From the NCBI GenBank assembly GCA_036506155.1, contig DASXSF010000025.1, forward strand, positions 1 through 64,000: a stretch of DNA of 64,000 nt. The letters run 5' to 3'. Source of the DNA: DASXRA01 sp036506155 (GTDB lineage: Bacteria; Actinomycetota; Actinomycetes; Mycobacteriales; Jatrophihabitantaceae). A program made the position numbers and the translations under genes. Below the pieces are notes generated by a model. It was not told the origin of the DNA. It worked only from the letters and a program-made list of their open reading frames with translations, and ran no database searches. Of the stretch, positions 61,841 through 64,000 are shown piece after piece; the first letter of the stretch is position 1, and the number at the start of each line of letters is the position of its first letter.

Positions 61841-61985
61841 GGTCTTCGCTCCTCGGTCCCGCTGTCACTGCAGTGCACGTGCGGCGTGCTTGCCCACGTG
61901 GTACTCCAATGGCCGAAACACTCGTAACTACGACCAGGCCCGGACGGTACACGGCCCGCCGCAAAAGGGCCAGATACCGCAGCGC

Positions 61986-62459
61986 TCAAACTAGGCGCTT
62001 TGCCATGTTCTGAGACGTGACCTCGTAGCCAAGCGACTCGTACAGGCTCCGCGCCACAGCGTTCGAGCCGAACACGTTCAGCCGGAGGGACGTCAACCCG
62101 TGGCGCCGGCATTCCTGCTCGGCGAGCAGCATGATCTCGCGGCCGTAGCCCTTGCCGCGGTGGGCTTCGTCCACCTCGACGTCGTATATCCACCCCGCCC
62201 GCGCACCGTTCGGGCTGTGGGTTGCGAGCCAGAGCAGACCCACCGGCCGGCCGGCGTCGTCCACCGCGGTGAACAGCAGTTGCCCGTCGGTGTGTATGCC
62301 ATGAGGGAGCAGCTCGTCCGCCTGCTTCGTGGCCTGCCGGAGGGCAATACCTGCGGGCAGACCGCGTGCGCCTGCGATGTCGGCCGAGTAGTGCTCGAGC
62401 AGCCGCTCCCGGAACGCCGGGTACTCGGCCTCGGTCATCGGCCGGAGCGCGACGGTCAT
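61986..62459 (-). CDS. GNAT-family N-acetyltransferase
   Basis: 157 residues. Acetyl-CoA motif VEVDEAHRGKGYGREIMLLA (about 95-115) and SLRLNVFGSNAVARSLYESL (motif B). The RimI/mshD-like fold offers no substrate hint. ATG overlaps the aldo/keto reductase stop (ATGA). Confidence 0.9.
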   Translation of the reverse strand: MTVALRPMTEAEYPAFRERLLEHYSADIAGARGLPAGIALRQATKQADELLPHGIHTDGQLLFTAVDDAGRPVGLLWLATHSPNGARAGWIYDVEVDEAHRGKGYGREIMLLAEQECRRHGLTSLRLNVFGSNAVARSLYESLGYEVTSQNMAKRLV

Positions 62460-63439
62460 TTTTCGCTGTCCAGCGAGGCCATGCCGGCCGGGTTGTAGCG
62501 CTCGCCGGCGGCCGCGCCCGATGGGACGGCCCGCTCGATCGTGCCGAGCTCGTCCTCGGTCAGCACGATGTCGAGGGAACCCAGCGAGTCCACGAGCCGG
62601 TCACGGCGCCGGGTGCCGATGAGCGGCACGATGTCCTCGCCGCGGGTAAGCACCCAGGCGATCGCGAGCTGCGCGACGCTGACGCCCTTGGTGCGGGCGA
62701 TCTGCGCGAGGGCGTCGACGAGGCCGCGGTTGTGGGTGAGGTTGTCGCCCTGGAAGCGAGGGCTGTGCGCGCGGAAGTCGGTCGACGTGAACGTCCGCGG
62801 CAGGGCGTCGCTGATCAACCCGCGGGACAGCACGCCGTACGCGGTGATGCCGATGCCGAGGTCGCGGCAGGTGGGCAGGATCTCGTCCTCCATGCCACGC
62901 GAGAGCAGCGAGTACTCGATCTGCAAATCGCAGATCGGGTGCACCGCGGCCGCACGGCGAACGGTCTCGGCGCCCACCTCCGACAGCCCGATATAGCGCA
63001 CGTGCCCCCGCCCGACCTGCTCGGCGATCGCGCCGATCGTCTCCTCGATCGGGACGTGCGGATCGAGACGTGCCGGGCGGTAGATGTCGATGTAGTCGGT
63101 GCCCAGGCGGCGCAGCGAGTAGGCGAGGAAGTTGCGCATGGCCACGGGCCGGCCGTCGAAACCGCCGTACTCGCCATCCGGTCCGCGTAGCCCACCGAAC
63201 TTGACGCTGAGCAGGAAGCTCTCCCGGTCTCGTTCGGCGACGGCGCGTCCGATCAGCATCTCGTTGTGTCCGGGGCCGTAGAAGTCTCCGGTGTCGAGCA
63301 GCGTGATGCCGGCATCGAGCGCGGCGCGGATCGTGGCGCCGCTCTCGGCGTCGTCGGCGGCACCGTAGGCCCCTGACATCCCCATGCACCCGAGACCCAG
63401 CCGGCTGACGGTCGGGCCGTTCTTGCCCAGTTCTGTCAT
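62456..63439 (-). CDS. Aldo/keto reductase (AKR13-like)
   Basis: 327 residues from ATG 63439. LLDTGDFYGPGHNEMLIG (Asp/Tyr), LSVKFGGLRGPDG (Lys), IYRPARLDPHVPIEETIGAI where the usual catalytic His is lacking as in AKR13-type enzymes, and VPLIGTRRRDRLVDSLG (NADP binding). Likely oxidoreductase of a carbonyl metabolite; starts 25 bp after thrC. Confidence 0.9.
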   Translation of the reverse strand: MTELGKNGPTVSRLGLGCMGMSGAYGAADDAESGATIRAALDAGITLLDTGDFYGPGHNEMLIGRAVAERDRESFLLSVKFGGLRGPDGEYGGFDGRPVAMRNFLAYSLRRLGTDYIDIYRPARLDPHVPIEETIGAIAEQVGRGHVRYIGLSEVGAETVRRAAAVHPICDLQIEYSLLSRGMEDEILPTCRDLGIGITAYGVLSRGLISDALPRTFTSTDFRAHSPRFQGDNLTHNRGLVDALAQIARTKGVSVAQLAIAWVLTRGEDIVPLIGTRRRDRLVDSLGSLDIVLTEDELGTIERAVPSGAAAGERYNPAGMASLDSEK

Positions 63440-63464
63440 TCCCCTAGCTTGCCCCCTGCGTTGA

Positions 63465-64000
63465 TCACGAGAGCAGGCCGGCCGCGCGCATGCCCGAAAG
63501 TGTCGGCGGTATCGTGGCGGTGGGTGCCACGCGTCCGGCCACGGCGTCCAGGGTCTTGAGGCCGTCGCCGGTGTTGTAGACGACCGTCTCGGCGGACGTG
63601 TCGAGCTGTCCCGACTCCGCGAGCTTGCGTAGCACCCCCACGGTCACGCCACCCGCGGTCTCGGCGAACACCCCCGTCGTCCGGGCAAGCAGCCGGATGC
63701 CGTCGCGGATCTCGTCGTCGCCGACATACGCCACCGCGCCGCCCGTGGAACGCACGGCGTCGAGCGCGTACGGCCCGTCCGCAGGGTTGCCGATGTTGAG
63801 CGACTTGGCAATGCCGCTGGGCCGTACCGGCCGCACGACGTCCCACCCGTTCTCGAAGGCCGTCGCGATCGGAGAGCATCCGGCAGACTGCGCCCCGAAC
63901 ACCCGCCACGAGGATTCGGGCACGAGGCCCGCCGCGACCAGCTCGCCGAACGCCTTGTTGATCTTCGTGAGCATCGCCCCGGACGCCATCGGGGCCACGT
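63465..64000 (-). CDS. thrC: Threonine synthase, C-terminal part (5' end outside window)
   Basis: The frame is open to the window edge; 178 residues visible. VAPMASGAMLTKINKAFGEL, GAQSAGCSPIATAFENGWDV, KSLNIGNPADGPYALDAV, VFAETAGGVTVGVLRKLAES and a TVVYNTGDGLKTLDAV end match the PLP-dependent threonine synthase fold (phosphate-binding and C-terminal motifs). Converts O-phosphohomoserine to threonine. The PLP Lys and N-terminus lie upstream. Confidence 0.88.
   Translation of the reverse strand, partial: VAPMASGAMLTKINKAFGELVAAGLVPESSWRVFGAQSAGCSPIATAFENGWDVVRPVRPSGIAKSLNIGNPADGPYALDAVRSTGGAVAYVGDDEIRDGIRLLARTTGVFAETAGGVTVGVLRKLAESGQLDTSAETVVYNTGDGLKTLDAVAGRVAPTATIPPTLSGMRAAGLLS

Overview
The window is about 64 kb of very GC-rich DNA with tightly packed genes, many GTG starts, frequent ATGA/GTGA stop-start overlaps and an actinobacterial gene set: the cell-division protein SepH, a DUF5709 protein, a DinB2-type polymerase, a mycothiol-type DinB-fold protein, a prokaryotic XPB helicase with its WYL-tailed partner, CIRCE-controlled GroEL and a DUF222/HNH (13E12-type) gene. 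Menaquinone appears to be made by the futalosine route (mqnB, mqnD). The order citrate synthase, serC, sepH, trmH-like, marR, MFS, csp, helicase-WYL, XPB recalls the mycobacterial Rv0861-Rv0889 neighbourhood (from memory). I would place the organism in the Actinomycetes but cannot name a genus. No tRNA, rRNA, CRISPR array, phage or complete transposon was seen.

Layout. 1-8.5 kb: end of a coiled-coil protein; a MmyB-type regulator divergent from a GNAT + NSAR/OSBS-like pair; a reverse run of MmyB-type regulator, MBL hydrolase, hemerythrin and M19 dipeptidase; a DHA2 efflux pump. 8.5-17 kb: a frameshifted DUF222/HNH gene, DUF5709, aldose epimerase, MFS, pdxH, citrate synthase, serC, sepH. 17-23 kb: heterodimeric ABC exporter, SGNH hydrolase and class III aminotransferase as one run. 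23-32 kb: trmH-like, aldo/keto reductase, MFS + marR + pabBC, DUF2530, DUF3027, and an MFS-mqnB-mqnD run. 32-43 kb: cold-shock protein, small protein + helicase/WYL, EamA + Lrp, 5'-3' exonuclease, a DeoR/SIS/ROK/class II aldolase sugar cluster, and XPB. 43-53.4 kb: a beta-glucoside-type ABC importer with GH1 and ROK repressor, a secreted DUF1906 protein with a frameshifted lipoprotein, and DeoR-galT. 53.4-64 kb: a CPA1 antiporter fused to a UBP zinc finger, two conserved unknowns, groEL with two CIRCE operators shared with dinB2, an APH-type kinase, a second cold-shock protein, GNAT, aldo/keto reductase and the end of threonine synthase.

The most unusual structure lies between genes. Two families of hairpin repeats, one a three-hairpin element of up to about 115 bp with five copies and the other a 20-bp-arm hairpin with two copies, fill all five convergent gene junctions longer than 45 bp. 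The remaining convergent junctions either overlap or are at most 45 bp. One repeat copy supplies the start region of the SGNH hydrolase, and a third inverted repeat lies inside the beginning of an ABC transporter gene. Other points of note are a probable N-succinylamino-acid racemase system that should not be taken for menaquinone synthesis, and a DinB2 polymerase with glutamine at the steric-gate position.
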